Shown: in pieces, positions 29,815-41,040 of the stretch
How the letters are laid out: every line of letters starts with the position of its first letter
Numbering within the stretch: position 1 is the stretch's first letter
DNA from: Leishmania donovani
Lineage: Eukaryota > Euglenozoa > Kinetoplastea > Trypanosomatida > Trypanosomatidae
Direction of reading: 5' to 3'
Assembly (NCBI RefSeq): GCF_000227135.1
Contig: NC_018263.1
Span: forward strand, 2,529,726 to 2,593,725
Length of the DNA stretch: 64,000 bases
The notes under the pieces: model-generated
What the model saw: only the letters and a program-made list of their open reading frames with translations
The model's database searches: none
What the model was told of the DNA's origin: nothing
Position numbers and translations under genes: made by a program

Positions 29815-31587
29815 CTACTCAAACATCGACGTGTCTACGCCCAGTTCCCGCAGACGTCGTAGCGTGACCGCCTCCAGTAGGTCCACCTCATCCGCCTTGA
29901 GTACCTCGGTGCTTGGAGGCACTGGCTCGGCTGCAGGCGAGAAGGCGACTGCCGCCGTAGTGGCCGTCTCAGATGCGTAGGGCACAGGTGGTGTGAGGGG
30001 AATGTTAATGCCGGCGATGCTCAGCGAGTTTCGTTTCTCTTCTACGGGTGCCGCGATGGCTACCGATGGAGGCTGCACTGCACACTTCTTGTCAGCGGTG
30101 AGCCTGGAGTGGGTCCCCGCTGACGTGTCACGAGTCTTCTGCGCATCTTGTGCCTTTTGCAGGTCGCTGATATCGCGACGGAGCAGGTCTTCCTTGAGCG
30201 CGTCCACTGTATGCTCGAGACGCGTTATTTGCTCCACTGCCGACGCCCAGTTGGTCTCCATCTCGGTGGCATGCTGAAACAGGTCCTTCACAGTCGCCAT
30301 GGGGCGAAGCGGGGCGGACCGCCGCTGCGCGTTTTGGCTCAAGAGCTTCAGGGCATCGCGCGCATCGTTCGCGCTCGTGTGCCCGCTTAGATTGTTCACG
30401 GTGGTGCGAAGCATCAGCAACGGCGCTGCTGCGAAGTCGTCTATCACTTTGTCATCCGCCCGGAGATCGAGCCCGGCTGCGTACTTGCCCGTGGCGTGCA
30501 ACGTGGTTGGCACGTAAAAGCGATTGGACCACTCGGCGATCATCGTCTCGTAGTAGGAGGAAATGATGAAGGACAGCAGCGTCGACGTTTGCGCGACCGC
30601 CTCCTCGTTGTGCCGGTGGAAAGGAACGGGGTTGATTGGCGACCCGATCAAGTGAACTACCGCTATAGTTGATAGCGCATTCACTGTCGAGGCCCGTGTC
30701 GCGACAGGCCGCTCCTTGTAGCGGTCGTGCACCGGCACCAGCAGCTGCGCGGCGTTTGTGTGCTCCATCAGCTCCGTTAGCATCGAGTCCGCCCCGGACG
30801 GGGTCGCGGTGTTCTGGAGATGCGGCTGCGGTTTCAAGTTGAGTGCCACGCCTGTCTGGCATACCACGCAGGGAATGGAGAACTCGACGGTGCAGTAAGG
30901 GGCCGAATTGGCCAGCGACGAGAGGTCGCGCCCAACTACAAACGGCGCGACCAGCTCTGACGAGGAGAGGTTTTGACGTGGCCGCAGCCACAACAGCGCC
31001 ACGTTCGCCCTGCACTGCACCGCGAGACTCTCGAGCATGTTGTATAGCGTGGCAGAGACGAGGTCGAAGGCGGTGATCATGCGCTTTAGCTGATACGATG
31101 GGACGGTGCCCTCGAATATGATACGCGGTGAGGCGACTGGGGCCACGCTAAAGGAAGAGGAGGACATGCCCACATAAGGCAGCCGCCCCGTCCCGTCCAA
31201 TGCGCCGCACAACTCCGCGCTGGGGGTTCCGCGGCAGCGGTCGCTAGGGGACGCAAAGGACACGGTATGCGGTGCACCCCCGCGGCTCTTCGGCTGCTGC
31301 TGTTGCTGTCCTGTCCGGCCGGTTGAGGACGAGAAGGTGGCCACTGGGAGGTCGTTCTGGCGCTCTTGAAGCAGCTGTGCCTCCTCCTGCACGGCGCCGC
31401 AGAGCTGCTGGAGCAGCTGCGCGAGCTGTGAGAGGCGGTGGTCATCTTTGCTGGTCTTGCCACGAGTCGCACACAAGAGGGATGTTGAGCGGCTCAGGTA
31501 GCGACCGACTCGGGTGCTGAAGGACGCCGGAGCCAGCATGTCCTCTGGGAAGCTGTGCTGACAGCTTGCACAAAGCATGGTTGTCAT
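29815..31587 (-). CDS. GAF-like domain protein with C-terminal coiled coil
   Basis: 590 residues. A CASC motif and Cys40 sit near the N-terminus; residues 50-80 are a Gln/Leu-rich helix followed by a Q run (94-98). Residues about 165-350 look like a divergent GAF domain: a long helix (DLVSATLYNMLESLAVQ), a strand ANVALLWLRP, VAPFVVGRDLSS, IPCVVCQTGVALNL, LLVPVHD, IAVVHLIGSPINPVPF and a closing helix (EEAVAQTSTLLSFIISSYYE), which is the order of elements in GAF folds. A coiled coil lies at about 435-490. GAF domains bind cyclic nucleotides or other small ligands, or mediate dimerisation; no enzyme domain is attached here. Start at 31587 (MTTMLCASCQ), because the 94-codon upstream extension is low-complexity. 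The domain call is by eye and tentative. Confidence 0.7.
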   Translation of the reverse strand: MTTMLCASCQHSFPEDMLAPASFSTRVGRYLSRSTSLLCATRGKTSKDDHRLSQLAQLLQQLCGAVQEEAQLLQERQNDLPVATFSSSTGRTGQQQQQPKSRGGAPHTVSFASPSDRCRGTPSAELCGALDGTGRLPYVGMSSSSFSVAPVASPRIIFEGTVPSYQLKRMITAFDLVSATLYNMLESLAVQCRANVALLWLRPRQNLSSSELVAPFVVGRDLSSLANSAPYCTVEFSIPCVVCQTGVALNLKPQPHLQNTATPSGADSMLTELMEHTNAAQLLVPVHDRYKERPVATRASTVNALSTIAVVHLIGSPINPVPFHRHNEEAVAQTSTLLSFIISSYYETMIAEWSNRFYVPTTLHATGKYAAGLDLRADDKVIDDFAAAPLLMLRTTVNNLSGHTSANDARDALKLLSQNAQRRSAPLRPMATVKDLFQHATEMETNWASAVEQITRLEHTVDALKEDLLRRDISDLQKAQDAQKTRDTSAGTHSRLTADKKCAVQPPSVAIAAPVEEKRNSLSIAGINIPLTPPVPYASETATTAAVAFSPAAEPVPPSTEVLKADEVDLLEAVTLRRLRELGVDTSMFE

Positions 31588-33032
31588 GGTTCCAGCGAGG
31601 TTAAGTGAAAGAGGAAGATCTCGCAGAGGAATCACGCAGGGCGGCAGGTAGGTGGACAGAGAGTAGGGATGTGTAGGATAGCGCTGAGGCAGGCAGCCTT
31701 GCTGCCAAACAGGGAGGTGCAATAGAATAGGGGGCGGGCGTTGACACGAGAAAGAGGTGGAGAGGACTGGGGAGGATGGCGGTAGGGGGAGCCTATAACG
31801 ATAGGCGCTGAAAACAACGCTGTGCATATGCACCGTAGCCACGCATCGCGTCAATAACATGTTTCTCACTTAGGGTCACAAAGGCAGCAGCCGGAGTGAG
31901 CACCGTTACCTATTCGCTCTTTTCGGGCTCATTGCATGCTCTTATTTTTTCCTCGATTCGTTGCTGCTCTTTCCGCCCATGAGGAGCGAGATGACACCAC
32001 GGGCACAGGCGCGATGCGCATGAAGATGATAATACAGGCAGCCGACAGTGACCGCTGAATGGCCAGGCCTGTTTCTCTCTCTCTCAACAACTCCACCGGC
32101 CCACTCATCACCGCCTCCACACCACTGGCAGATAGATAGGCGACACAAGCAAGAGGTACACCCACGGGAGAGCAGAACAACAAACTGCCAGAGCACAAGA
32201 CAAGATTGACGGTACACAACCCATCGGAAGACGCAGAATTATACACGAAGTGCACACCGAGGAAAAGAGAAAAAGCCAGATGTGCGCGCGTGCATGACGC
32301 GCAGAGAGGCGAGATGAGCCCTCAACTCCCTCCCACACTCCGTTCATCGACAAGCAACGGCATCTCCACTCCTTTTCTCAAAAATGAGGACGAAACACCT
32401 CCACGGCGGGCAAAACAGCACCGCCACATTGGAACGACACCACTGAACCGAAAATGAGAGCGAGAGGGAGGGAGAGAAAGCCAACGGTCGCAATATAAGT
32501 CCGACAGCGAAAACGCCTTTGACACGGAGGGAGTAGTGGTGGGGGTGGGGAGGTGGGAAGGAGGGACCAAGAGGGCCGCAAAAGAAAACCGTCAATGAAG
32601 ATGAGAGGGACTAAACAAATCAAAGGGACAAAGAAAGGGGGGAAGGTGCTGGCAACAGACGGAAGGCGCGGAGGTGGGGGTGGAGAAGGAGGAGGAAGAG
32701 GTGCGAACTAGAACGCGTGTGACCGAGGGAGAGCGAGCATCGATGGGCGGTGCTGTTACTGCAGGTCTACACCCCCTCCCTCTTCCCCCACGTACACTAG
32801 TGTAAATTACGAAGCCATGACAGAGGAACGAAAACGAACGACAGTCGTCGTAGACGGTGGTAGGAGAGACCCACGAAGGGGAGGAGGAGAAGGAGGCTCA
32901 TCCCTATTGTCTCTCCGCATCCCTCCACCCACACCCGCAGAGATACAAATTAAACGGTCCGTTCCGTTTTATGTGCTTCCACCGCCTCTTCTCCAGGAAA
33001 GTCCATCGCTCCCGAACTTTTTGGTTCTACCG
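31588..33032. other. Spacer between GAF-like gene and BDP1
   Basis: 1.4 kb without a gene: purine-rich (GGGAGG, GGAGGA) tracts around 32525-32560 and 32870-32905 and CT tracts. It holds the BDP1 3' UTR and the 5' flank of the GAF-like gene. No AG lies between the last pyrimidine tract and the GAF-like ATG, so its acceptor is further upstream. Confidence 0.5.
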
Positions 33033-34226
33033 TCACTCAAAAGAGAAGTCCGAGTCTTCCAGGGCTGCCAGATGCTGCTGCTGCCCCTGTTCCAGCGGTG
33101 CCGCGAACAGCATGTCCAGCGGTGCGTTGTCCTCGTGCTCGTGCCGCATGACCATGTCGAAGAGCGACTCCTGCTCCATGTCAAAGTCGTTGTCAGCGGC
33201 AGGGGGGATCTCTTTGGTGGCGCGTTTCGACTCCGCTCCGTCCTCGGAGTCCGCCTGATGCGTGTCGCGTCGGCGCTTGGGCGGCCGAGATGGCGGCGCG
33301 GCCGTCGCCTCTTCCAAATCTCCGAGCGTAGCCGCCGGCACCGGCACCTCGAGCTCCTCACCTTTCATGTGCATGGTGCACTCCGACGGGTGCCTGCCTG
33401 CGATTTCGTCCAGGAAGGCCAACTCCTCGGAGTTCAGCTTTTTCTTATTCACGGGCTGCTGCGCCTCCTTCTTTTTCGCTTCGTAGCGCACCTCAAAGGT
33501 GGCCATGTCGATCGGATGTTTCTGGTTGAGAGCTGTTTGCACCTCCTTGGGCTTCTGCCGCATCTCCCGCTGATACAGCCGCTTGATGTCTCTGCGGGAG
33601 CGACCGGGGAAGAGTACGGCGATGGCGCTGAAGTCCGTGCCGTACTGGGAGAGCGCCTGGTAGAAGCTGCGCACCTCCCCCTCGCTCCAATCGATGCGCG
33701 CCTGCCGGTTGGGGCAGCGGCGCGCGCGCATTTGGAGCTCCGTCAAGCCCTGCGCGCTGCCACCGTGCGCCTCCTCGCCACCTCCCTCGCCGAGCTGATA
33801 CGCGCCTTCCGCACCACCGCCCCGCTCCTCTTCGTCTGACGAGGCCGAGGGCAGCGGTGGGTGACCCGCTGAGAGGAACGGCGAGTGCGTCGGGCTTTGC
33901 TGGTGCAGACGCTGCGAGTGGGGAAGTGGCGCCACGCTAGCGCTGGGACGAGGCATACAGCTGCCTCCTGGCGGAGCGCGCATGTGTGACGTGGAGAGCG
34001 CGCCTCTCAGCACCTGTCCAATGGAGAAGTTCTGCGGGTTCTTGGGCTGCGTCGGCGGCAGGTTTTCGAGTGGAATCTGTGCCAGCATGCTAAGCGGCAC
34101 TTTAGCGGTCGGATACGCAAACGGCGTCCGCAGCGGGCTTGACATTGCCGTTTGGTAAGGGGAAAGCCGGCTCGCGACGACATCGTCAAGCTGATCCGGC
34201 GGAAATTCGAACTCGTTGTCGTCCAT
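33033..34226 (-). CDS. BDP1: TFIIIB subunit BDP1 (B'')
   Basis: 397 residues. The diagnostic part is an extended SANT domain at about 177-226 (RIDWSEGEVRSFYQALSQYG, then TDFSAIAVLFPGRSRRDIKR and LYQREMRQKP), the hallmark of BDP1, which with BRF1 and TBP recruits RNA polymerase III to tRNA and 5S genes. It is flanked by a Ser/Pro-rich N-terminus and an acidic C-terminus rich in Asp, Glu and Phe, with a basic PPKRRRD motif that may be a nuclear signal. It is much shorter than human BDP1, as reported for trypanosomatid orthologues. The start at 34226 (MDDNEFEFPP) is the first ATG; the frame continues 24 codons upstream only to a TTG. Confidence 0.85.
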   Translation of the reverse strand: MDDNEFEFPPDQLDDVVASRLSPYQTAMSSPLRTPFAYPTAKVPLSMLAQIPLENLPPTQPKNPQNFSIGQVLRGALSTSHMRAPPGGSCMPRPSASVAPLPHSQRLHQQSPTHSPFLSAGHPPLPSASSDEEERGGGAEGAYQLGEGGGEEAHGGSAQGLTELQMRARRCPNRQARIDWSEGEVRSFYQALSQYGTDFSAIAVLFPGRSRRDIKRLYQREMRQKPKEVQTALNQKHPIDMATFEVRYEAKKKEAQQPVNKKKLNSEELAFLDEIAGRHPSECTMHMKGEELEVPVPAATLGDLEEATAAPPSRPPKRRRDTHQADSEDGAESKRATKEIPPAADNDFDMEQESLFDMVMRHEHEDNAPLDMLFAAPLEQGQQQHLAALEDSDFSFE

Positions 34227-36492
34227 GTCTCCGCCGGTGCGTATCGGCGTGTGATGGCACTTCGACGGCTGAAAACCAGACGCACGCGCACAAGCCAAAG
34301 GAGCAGAGGCAAGCGAAACGCCTACTCGCCCGCAGCAAGCGGTTGCCGAGAAAAGGCTTGAGGCGGCGGTGACGAGTGGGGAACCCCTGCGGCCTCTAAA
34401 AAAAAATGAGGAGACACAGAGCGAGAATCAGAAGTGGCGGGGTGCACCCTACCCTTAATGTCAGAGCAGAGGCAAGACGTCCAGACCCAGCGACTACACC
34501 GGGGGTCGATGCAGAGGGGATGGGGAGGGTGGTGGATGTAGAAACAGCGGAACAACTACAGAGAGAGAGAGAGCAGGAGAGAGTCGAGGGAAGGACACAC
34601 GCGACAAAGAATAAGGAGCCCAACGCGGCGACAATGATTGGGTGAGATGGATGATGGAAGCGAGAGCGAGTAAGGGGAAGGAGCAGAGCTGCCAACGACG
34701 TCGGACACACGCAGAGAGCGCGAAGATCAACAGCACCACAATGACAAGGAGAAGTACCAAAAATGAGAAGCGCAACGACCGACGCTCCAGCCGCACGTAC
34801 GCGCACAGACACACAGCAGCACTAAAGATGGAAAGTTGTCGACAATGAGAGAAAAGAGGATGAGAGAGGAGCGATCTCCACGTTCAAGGCTGAGGTTGTT
34901 GATTCTCGTACGGCTCAACCCTTCGGGTCCGCCACTAGGCAAGACACACCGATAGAGAGACGCTCCGTCGGTGTTGTAGTCCTTCAGTGAAGCGCCACCA
35001 GAGAGAGAGAGTTGTATCAGTGCACAGCGCACCGATGTCTGGGCGTGTCTGCGTTTTGGAGTACGCGCGTGAGCTCCTTGCAGCGGAATCCAAGAAGTAT
35101 AACCGTGCGTGAACGACAAGTTATACGCGGCGCTGCGTTGTGCGTGTGATGGTGTGAGGGTTCTTGGACCACCTCTTCGTTTGGTGACTCTTGCTGACCG
35201 AAACCAAGCTACCTAAATCAAGTGCGTGCGAATTGCAGCCGCACGCGAAGAGCATGATTGACAGAGAGAGAGAGAGACGCAGAGGGGAAAATGTCGGCAA
35301 GAGAACATCGGAAAGGAGGAACGTTGATGATTTCGGTGCAAGAGGTCGGCCATTTCGTATTCTTGCGACGCTGGTGGGTGAACGAGAAAGGAAGCGAAAA
35401 GGATGCGCTCGCCATGCTCTGCCATACTTGGAGGTCTCTCCTTGGCTAGCGTTCGCCACCCTCCCACTGCTTTGCACCATGTTGAGCCATGCAATCATGA
35501 ATGACCGTCAATAGCAGCCGATGAGTCCGCAATGCACAACCATTTTTTTCTTTTGCGTGTCTTTTCGGTATTCAGTTCATCGTGTTCTCTCCATCTGAGC
35601 CTGTTTTGGTGTGTGTGCGCGCGCGCAAAAGAGGTAGCTCGCCATCTTTGCCGGTCGACAGGTTGACGCAGCAAGTGCCCCTACGCACCACGACACGTAT
35701 GCAGACACATGCACAAACGCGAAGGCCCCCCGTCCCCCATAAGGGGTGGCGCTGGTTGGGGTGGCGGTTGTTGCAGAGGATGTGAGCTGCTTGCAAAGCA
35801 AAAACAGAGCAGCAAACAAACAGAAACGAGAGAGTAAAGAAGATGCACAGAAGACGGTGAAGGGAAAAGATGAGAAAGCAAAAAAAAAGAGGAGTGTCAG
35901 AAGCTGCTGAGATAAAAGATGGGAGGGGGAAGGAGCGATGCACTTGAGAGGCTCATGCGTCAATGCCGCGTCTTGAGACGATGGACAGGGAGGGCTCGAA
36001 GAAAAGACGATACGTGTGCAGTGCGCTTGGTTTTACTCATGCGGCGAAGGTTCCACTGCTCCGCCGCTCTGCGTGAGGTATACAGAAAGAGAGAAGGGTG
36101 ACAGCGGGGAAGGGAAAGAAGGCACAGTGCGACAGAGTCACGGGGCCGGATGGAGGGGGCCTGCGCGAATGTCGACAACGCCCCCCTCCTCCTCCCATCC
36201 TCGAGAAAGTGAAGTGGGGTCGGGGAAAGATCACTGACAGTGAGCACGAGGGAAGATGAGCCAAGGCGAGCCGTGAAGCTCACATGTAGCAGCCGCACGT
36301 CACCTTCTACGCGCCGCAGTCCCCCGCAAGGACGGCATAAACCGAAGTCGTCTTCCGCCACGTTCGCGCTTGCGCAGAGCACAGCCCCACACAGAGAAGC
36401 CCGCGATGAGGAGTTATGAGGGACGTAGAGCAGGCATGTGCCGCCGGCAGTCACACTGATGATGAGCACCGCGACGTTCTCGCGCCAGCAGC
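34227..36492. other. Spacer between BDP1 and the DLH-family gene
   Basis: 2.3 kb. GAGA-rich tracts occur at 34559-34575, 35001-35012 and 35261-35276. An open minus frame at 35960-36469 starts only about 24 bases after the DLH stop, too close for separate trans-splicing, and has no family match; it is treated as 3' UTR. No gene is supported. Confidence 0.5.
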
Positions 36493-37215
36493 CTAATGGA
36501 GTGACTTCTTGAAGAAGTCCAGCACAAGCTGACGTGCCGTCTCCACATCCTTCATTTCCTCAGCCGTGTACGCGTCCGGGTTGTAGCGGGCACCAAAGAA
36601 CCCGTGGTGCAGGGTGTCAAAGCGCTTGTGCACGTGCGGCTCCATCGGGTGCGAGTTGACAGCGGCTTCGACATCGTCCATGGGAGGCTCGTCCTTCGAC
36701 GGCAGCACCAGCACAGGCGTCTTCGCGGCCCTCACTCTGTCGGCAGTGAAGAAGGACGGGTGCGCCGTGGCGGCGGCGTCGATCTTGCCCTGTGCCGCCA
36801 TCATGAACGGCAGGGCAGCACCCCAGCACATGCCAATGGCGCCAACCTTCGCACACCCCATCTGGCGCAGCAGCGCGATCGCCGCCTCCATGCGAGGCAC
36901 AAAGGTGTCGAACTGCGTGATTTTCTCCGCATACTGGAGCCAGCGCGTTGATTGGAAGTCGGCCGGCCACTCTGACTCAGGCCATGCCAGCGGTCCAAAG
37001 AAGTCCGGCATGACAACAAGGAAGCCGTGCTCAGCTAGCACGTCAGCAAAGCGTTTCGAGTTGGGCAGCAAACCGAAGATGTCGCACACGAGCACCACGC
37101 CAGCCTTGCTGTTGTGTGGGCCCACCACGTAGAGGTCGTTGCCAGCGGGGCTGTACACACACTGGGCGGCGCCCTTTTCAGTGGGGCAGCAGCGGTTCGG
37201 GGGATCTGTGGACAT
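36493..37215 (-). CDS. Dienelactone hydrolase family alpha/beta hydrolase
   Basis: 240 residues, the usual length for the family. Seen: VVLVCDIFGL (40-49), PDFFGP at 70-75, the nucleophile elbow G-M-C-W-G with Cys130, the acid Asp175 in SKDEPP, and the catalytic His in HHGF at 203-206 (His204). The Cys-Asp-His triad is characteristic of dienelactone hydrolases, cytosolic enzymes that hydrolyse small lactones or esters; the natural substrate in trypanosomatids is unknown. Leishmania paralogues are sometimes labelled endo-glucanase, for which there is no motif here. The start at 37215 is supported by an AG at 37237-37236 after a pyrimidine tract (CCCCCACTTTTTTGTTG in mRNA sense). Confidence 0.88.
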   Translation of the reverse strand: MSTDPPNRCCPTEKGAAQCVYSPAGNDLYVVGPHNSKAGVVLVCDIFGLLPNSKRFADVLAEHGFLVVMPDFFGPLAWPESEWPADFQSTRWLQYAEKITQFDTFVPRMEAAIALLRQMGCAKVGAIGMCWGAALPFMMAAQGKIDAAATAHPSFFTADRVRAAKTPVLVLPSKDEPPMDDVEAAVNSHPMEPHVHKRFDTLHHGFFGARYNPDAYTAEEMKDVETARQLVLDFFKKSLH

Positions 37216-39064
37216 TTACTCTGCTGCTTGCAGATCTGTGTCAACAAAAAAGTGGGGGAATGTCTTCAGCTACTGCAGTCCACTTGAGGCGGTTTACAAG
37301 GATTAGGAGCTCGCCTCAAAGACAAGTGCGCTATGCTGAGCTAAGGAGCCTCGCAAAAGAAATGGGTGCTTCAGGTGTGAGGCGTAGAAGCATGCTTCGT
37401 GTGTGTGTGTGTGCGCGCGCGTGTAAAGTGCGGCATGACGTAAGGCGGAGAGGAGAGAGTCGTGTGGCGTGGGGCGAGGGAGTGCGGGCAGGAAAAACAC
37501 GTATGCGAGCGCGCAGGCAGAGAGAGAGCGCGGCAAGCACAGGAGCGAGAGGTCAGTGGAGCGTGGCAGCGCGACGGAACTAGAAGGTCCGCGTGGGCTC
37601 ACCTCGATACGAGCGGCGTGCGGTGGGGGAGAGACAGAAAGGACCAAAGGAACACCGAGAGAGAGACTTGGCGCGCTGCGCAGGCAAGGGGCTTTCAGAA
37701 TCCCAGGAAGGCGTAGCAGTCTCGACTGTGCTGAACATGATGCAGGCGTTACTCCGTGCTGGTCTCTTGAATTCCGCCTGCGCATCAGTGAAGTGCCATG
37801 GGATCGCTTTCCAGTTCATGTAGGTCGGCTGCCGCCGTTTTCGCTTCCTCTGCCGCGGTAGCAAAACAAGGAAGAGCTGAAGCGGACGAGATAAGAGGCC
37901 AGCATCTAAGGTCGGGTAGGGAACTCAGAGGAGCAGACAGCGGATGGAGGTGTGAGCAGAGAGGGTATACGGGGAGCCGGCGTCGCTGTCGCAGTGGCAC
38001 ATGCCGACACAGGAGAAAAAAAAGCAGAGAACAAAGACGAGAGAAGCATTCATAGGAGAGGGAGAGAGCAGCGAGGTCTGTGTGCGGTGGCTGCGCTTCG
38101 ACGGACGAGAGAGCGAAATCGATCATGCACACAGAGAGGGCAACAAAGAGAGAGGATGATGCTGCGAAGCGGTTGAAGTGCGAAACACTGTAAGGGTAGA
38201 GCCAGCGACACGATTCGACGGCAGCAACAGCAAAAACGAATATACTTGATCTCGCTGTCTTTTCCTGACCGGGGAAGGAGAACTTGAGGAGAGTGGCGGT
38301 GGGGAGAGGGGAGGGGGGACCGAGTAGTGCCATCCGTTTCGATCTAAGTCGTGCCTCGTCGTTACATGCTTTGGAAGAATCGAAAACAAAGAGGAAAGCA
38401 GGAAAGGAACGAAGCAGATCGTGGATGGGTCACCTTGGCTGCCATGGGTCGTGGAGCAGCCGCACTACTTCAAAAAAAAAAAACGAGAAACAGCGAGAAT
38501 AGAAAGACAACAGGCACACGCGAACCAGAAATGTGTCCGTCTGAAGCCATGGACACCGGAGGTGGGAAGAGTGTATCGCCAAACGAAGATAGATGCAAGA
38601 GGAAAGAGCCGGACGTCTTCTGCAACATAGCAGCCGCAGACTAAAGGGCAGAGACGCAGAGAGAGAGGGAGAGAGCAGACACACTAATAAACGAGAAGAC
38701 GAAAAAAGGAAAGATGTCGCCGGAGAAGCTACTCGAGGAGCGTCTTGTCCCATCGAATGGTTACGGATTACTTTGGCCGGTTTGGGGGACAAGAAAACAA
38801 CGAAGTGAAAGAGAAAGGGACTGCCGCACCGTGCAGACCAAATTAGCGACGTGCTCTGTCGTCTACGTATACATGAATACTTCCACAGTTTGGCAATGCA
38901 CAATGACAGAGGCCTACGTGTGCACGCGGCAGACCTGTGCGTGAGAAGCTCCGTGAGCATTACCCTCGTCGTCTTTTTGTTTTCGTTTGACGGTGGGCCG
39001 TTCCGTGGTGCGCGGCAGTGCGATTTCAGCTGCACCTAAAGCAAAAAAAAAACTAATGAGCCGC
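37216..39064. other. Spacer between DLH-family gene and methyltransferase
   Basis: 1.85 kb. Contains the DLH splice acceptor (AG at 37237-37236), a GT/GC alternating run at 37397-37419, GAGA-rich tracts and A-rich runs (38470-38482, 39042-39051). No gene is seen. Confidence 0.5.
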
Positions 39065-39844
39065 TTACGTGCGCGTCGTCACGTCGCCATCGAGCTGGGC
39101 ATGTAGAGATGTGAGCGGCACAAATTGCACGTGACACGCTCGCCGCATCGTGAAAGCGCCTTCATCGCCCTTCGTGAACACCTGTAACTCCTGCACCTCG
39201 GCCGGGCTACCAACGGGAATCACCAGCGTACCACCGCACCGGAGAAGGCTTAGGTACTCGGGCACGAGACTCTTCGGCGCGGTGGCGCCGACGTGGATGA
39301 CGTCAAAGCATTCGCCTTTTTCCTCACCAACACCCGCGATGGAGCGAGGCTTTCGTCCGTCTCCGTGCAGCAACGTGACGCGGCGCCCGCGGATCCACTC
39401 AGGGAAGTGCGACTCGAGGACGCGCATTGACTGCTTCTGGAGCTCCTGCACGTGCTCGATGCCGACCACCTCAAACATCGGCGGCTCACCGTCTCGCCAA
39501 GCCGCCTCACACAGCGCAGCAAAGGCAGCCGTCATGTAGCCGCTGCCACTACCGATGTCCAGCAGTCGCAGCGGCTGGCTATGGCCACGGTTCAGATTCT
39601 TGTGGCGCAGCACAGACGGGCTCACCAGCTCCAACATGATAGCATGCATATGTGGAGCGCTGATGGTCACGCCGAAACCGATGGGCAGAGGCTGATCACG
39701 GTAAGCATCTTTGGGGTTGCGCACGAACCATCCGCGGTCCACACGGCGCATCACCTCAATCACCTCGGGTGTTTTGATGAGACCCTCGCGCTGCAGTGCA
39801 GCCACCATCCCCGCATTCGTCGTTGACGAGCAGTGCCATGCCAT
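39065..39844 (-). CDS. PCMT: Protein-L-isoaspartate O-methyltransferase
   Basis: 259 residues. Family role: S-adenosylmethionine-dependent repair of isoaspartyl residues in damaged proteins, cytosolic. The protein shows the family start MAW-x-CSSTTN (compare MAWxSGGxSH), GLIKTPEVIEVM, IGFGVTISAPHMHA at 55-68 (PCMT signature), SAM motif I LLDIGSGSGY at 94-103, FEVVGIEHVQEL, a DGR motif, and FDVIHVGATAP followed by LRCGGTLVIPVG. All characteristic blocks are present, so it is very likely active. The start at 39844 agrees with animal PCMT. The first ~62 codons recur at 40297-40483 because of an assembly duplication; that copy is not a second gene. Confidence 0.93.
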   Translation of the reverse strand: MAWHCSSTTNAGMVAALQREGLIKTPEVIEVMRRVDRGWFVRNPKDAYRDQPLPIGFGVTISAPHMHAIMLELVSPSVLRHKNLNRGHSQPLRLLDIGSGSGYMTAAFAALCEAAWRDGEPPMFEVVGIEHVQELQKQSMRVLESHFPEWIRGRRVTLLHGDGRKPRSIAGVGEEKGECFDVIHVGATAPKSLVPEYLSLLRCGGTLVIPVGSPAEVQELQVFTKGDEGAFTMRRACHVQFVPLTSLHAQLDGDVTTRT

Positions 39845-40836
39845 GTTGTCGAGTGTGAGCCTCTCAGCCTGGGTGTATCTTGGAGACTTCAGTGGCGGAT
39901 AGAAACCCTTCTTTCATACAAAAAAAAAATCTGCAGTGATGGAAAGCACAGGAAGGGTGACGGCAAATCAGAGGTCGTACACGCACACGTCTGTGCGTGC
40001 AGCGGCACTGAGCAAGCGCTGGCGCACTTCAGAAAAGGGGCGAGGCAAAACTCACCCGATACTTGCCGTTGTCATCAAAGGAAACGATAGGCTGGAGAGA
40101 GGGAGCTGTGGAAAGAGGAGTGGGTGCCCCGTTTTCGCTAGGGAGGGGGGGTGCACACCTCACCGTCGGTTTATTCGACACACACACAGGAAGGGAANNN
40201 NNNNNNNNNNNNNNNNNNNNNNNNNNNNNNNNNNNNNNNNNNNNNNNNNNNNNNNNNNNNNNNNNNNNNNNNNNNNNNNNNNNNNNNNNNNNNNNNCGCT
40301 GATGGTCACGCCGAAACCGATGGGCAGAGGCTGATCACGGTAAGCATCTTTGGGGTTGCGCACGAACCATCCGCGGTCCACACGGCGCATCACCTCAATC
40401 ACCTCGGGTGTTTTGATGAGACCCTCGCGCTGCAGTGCAGCCACCATCCCCGCATTCGTCGTTGACGAGCAGTGCCATGCCATGTTGTCGAGTGTGAGCC
40501 TCTCAGCCTGGGTGTATCTTGGAGACTTCAGTGGCGGATAGAAACCCTTCTTTCATACAAAAAAAAAATCTGCAGTGATGGAAAGCACAGGAAGGGTGAC
40601 GGCAAATCAGAGGTCGTACACGCACACGTCTGTGCGTGCAGCGGCACTGAGCAAGCGCTGGCGCACTTCAGAAAAGGGGCGAGGCAAAACTCACCCGATA
40701 CTTGCCGTTGTCATCAAAGGAAACGATAGGCTGGAGAGAGGGAGCTGTGGAAAGAGGAGTGGGTGCCCCGTTTTCGCTAGGGAGGGGGGGTGCACACCTC
40801 ACCGTCGGTTTATTCGACACACACACAGGAAGGGAA
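39658..40836. repeat. 99-N gap with 540-bp identical flanks at the methyltransferase start
   Basis: Bases 39658-40197 recur at 40297-40836 (offset 639) with Ns at 40198-40296. No difference was seen by eye, including the A10 run. The repeated unit includes the first ~187 coding bases of the methyltransferase and its upstream flank. This is an unmerged contig overlap. Confidence 0.85.
40297..40483 (-). pseudogene. False 5' copy of the methyltransferase gene (assembly duplication)
   Basis: Encodes the same first ~62 residues as the complete gene at 39065-39844 and then runs into Ns. The identity extends through the non-coding flank to the gap edge, so this is an artefact of the gap and not a gene remnant. 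Confidence 0.8.
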
Positions 40837-41040
40837 GGACAGGAAAGACGCAGAGAGGAGGGAGAGGGAATCGCACGAGAAAAGGGTAGATAGGAGGGAC
40901 TGTGCAGTGGGAGAGCGCCATCCACGGACTGCCGCCGCGCGCACGGCACCGCATGCTGCGGTAGGCGCCTCGTGCATATTTCAGGCATTGAACAGAAACT
41001 GTGTGTGCCCAAGCGTGCTGCTTCTCTTTTTCCCAGTTCA

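Noticed and set aside
35960..36469. Minus-strand 169-codon frame just after the DLH gene
   Set aside because: Starts about 24 bases after the preceding stop, leaving no room for polyadenylation and trans-splicing signals; no family resemblance.
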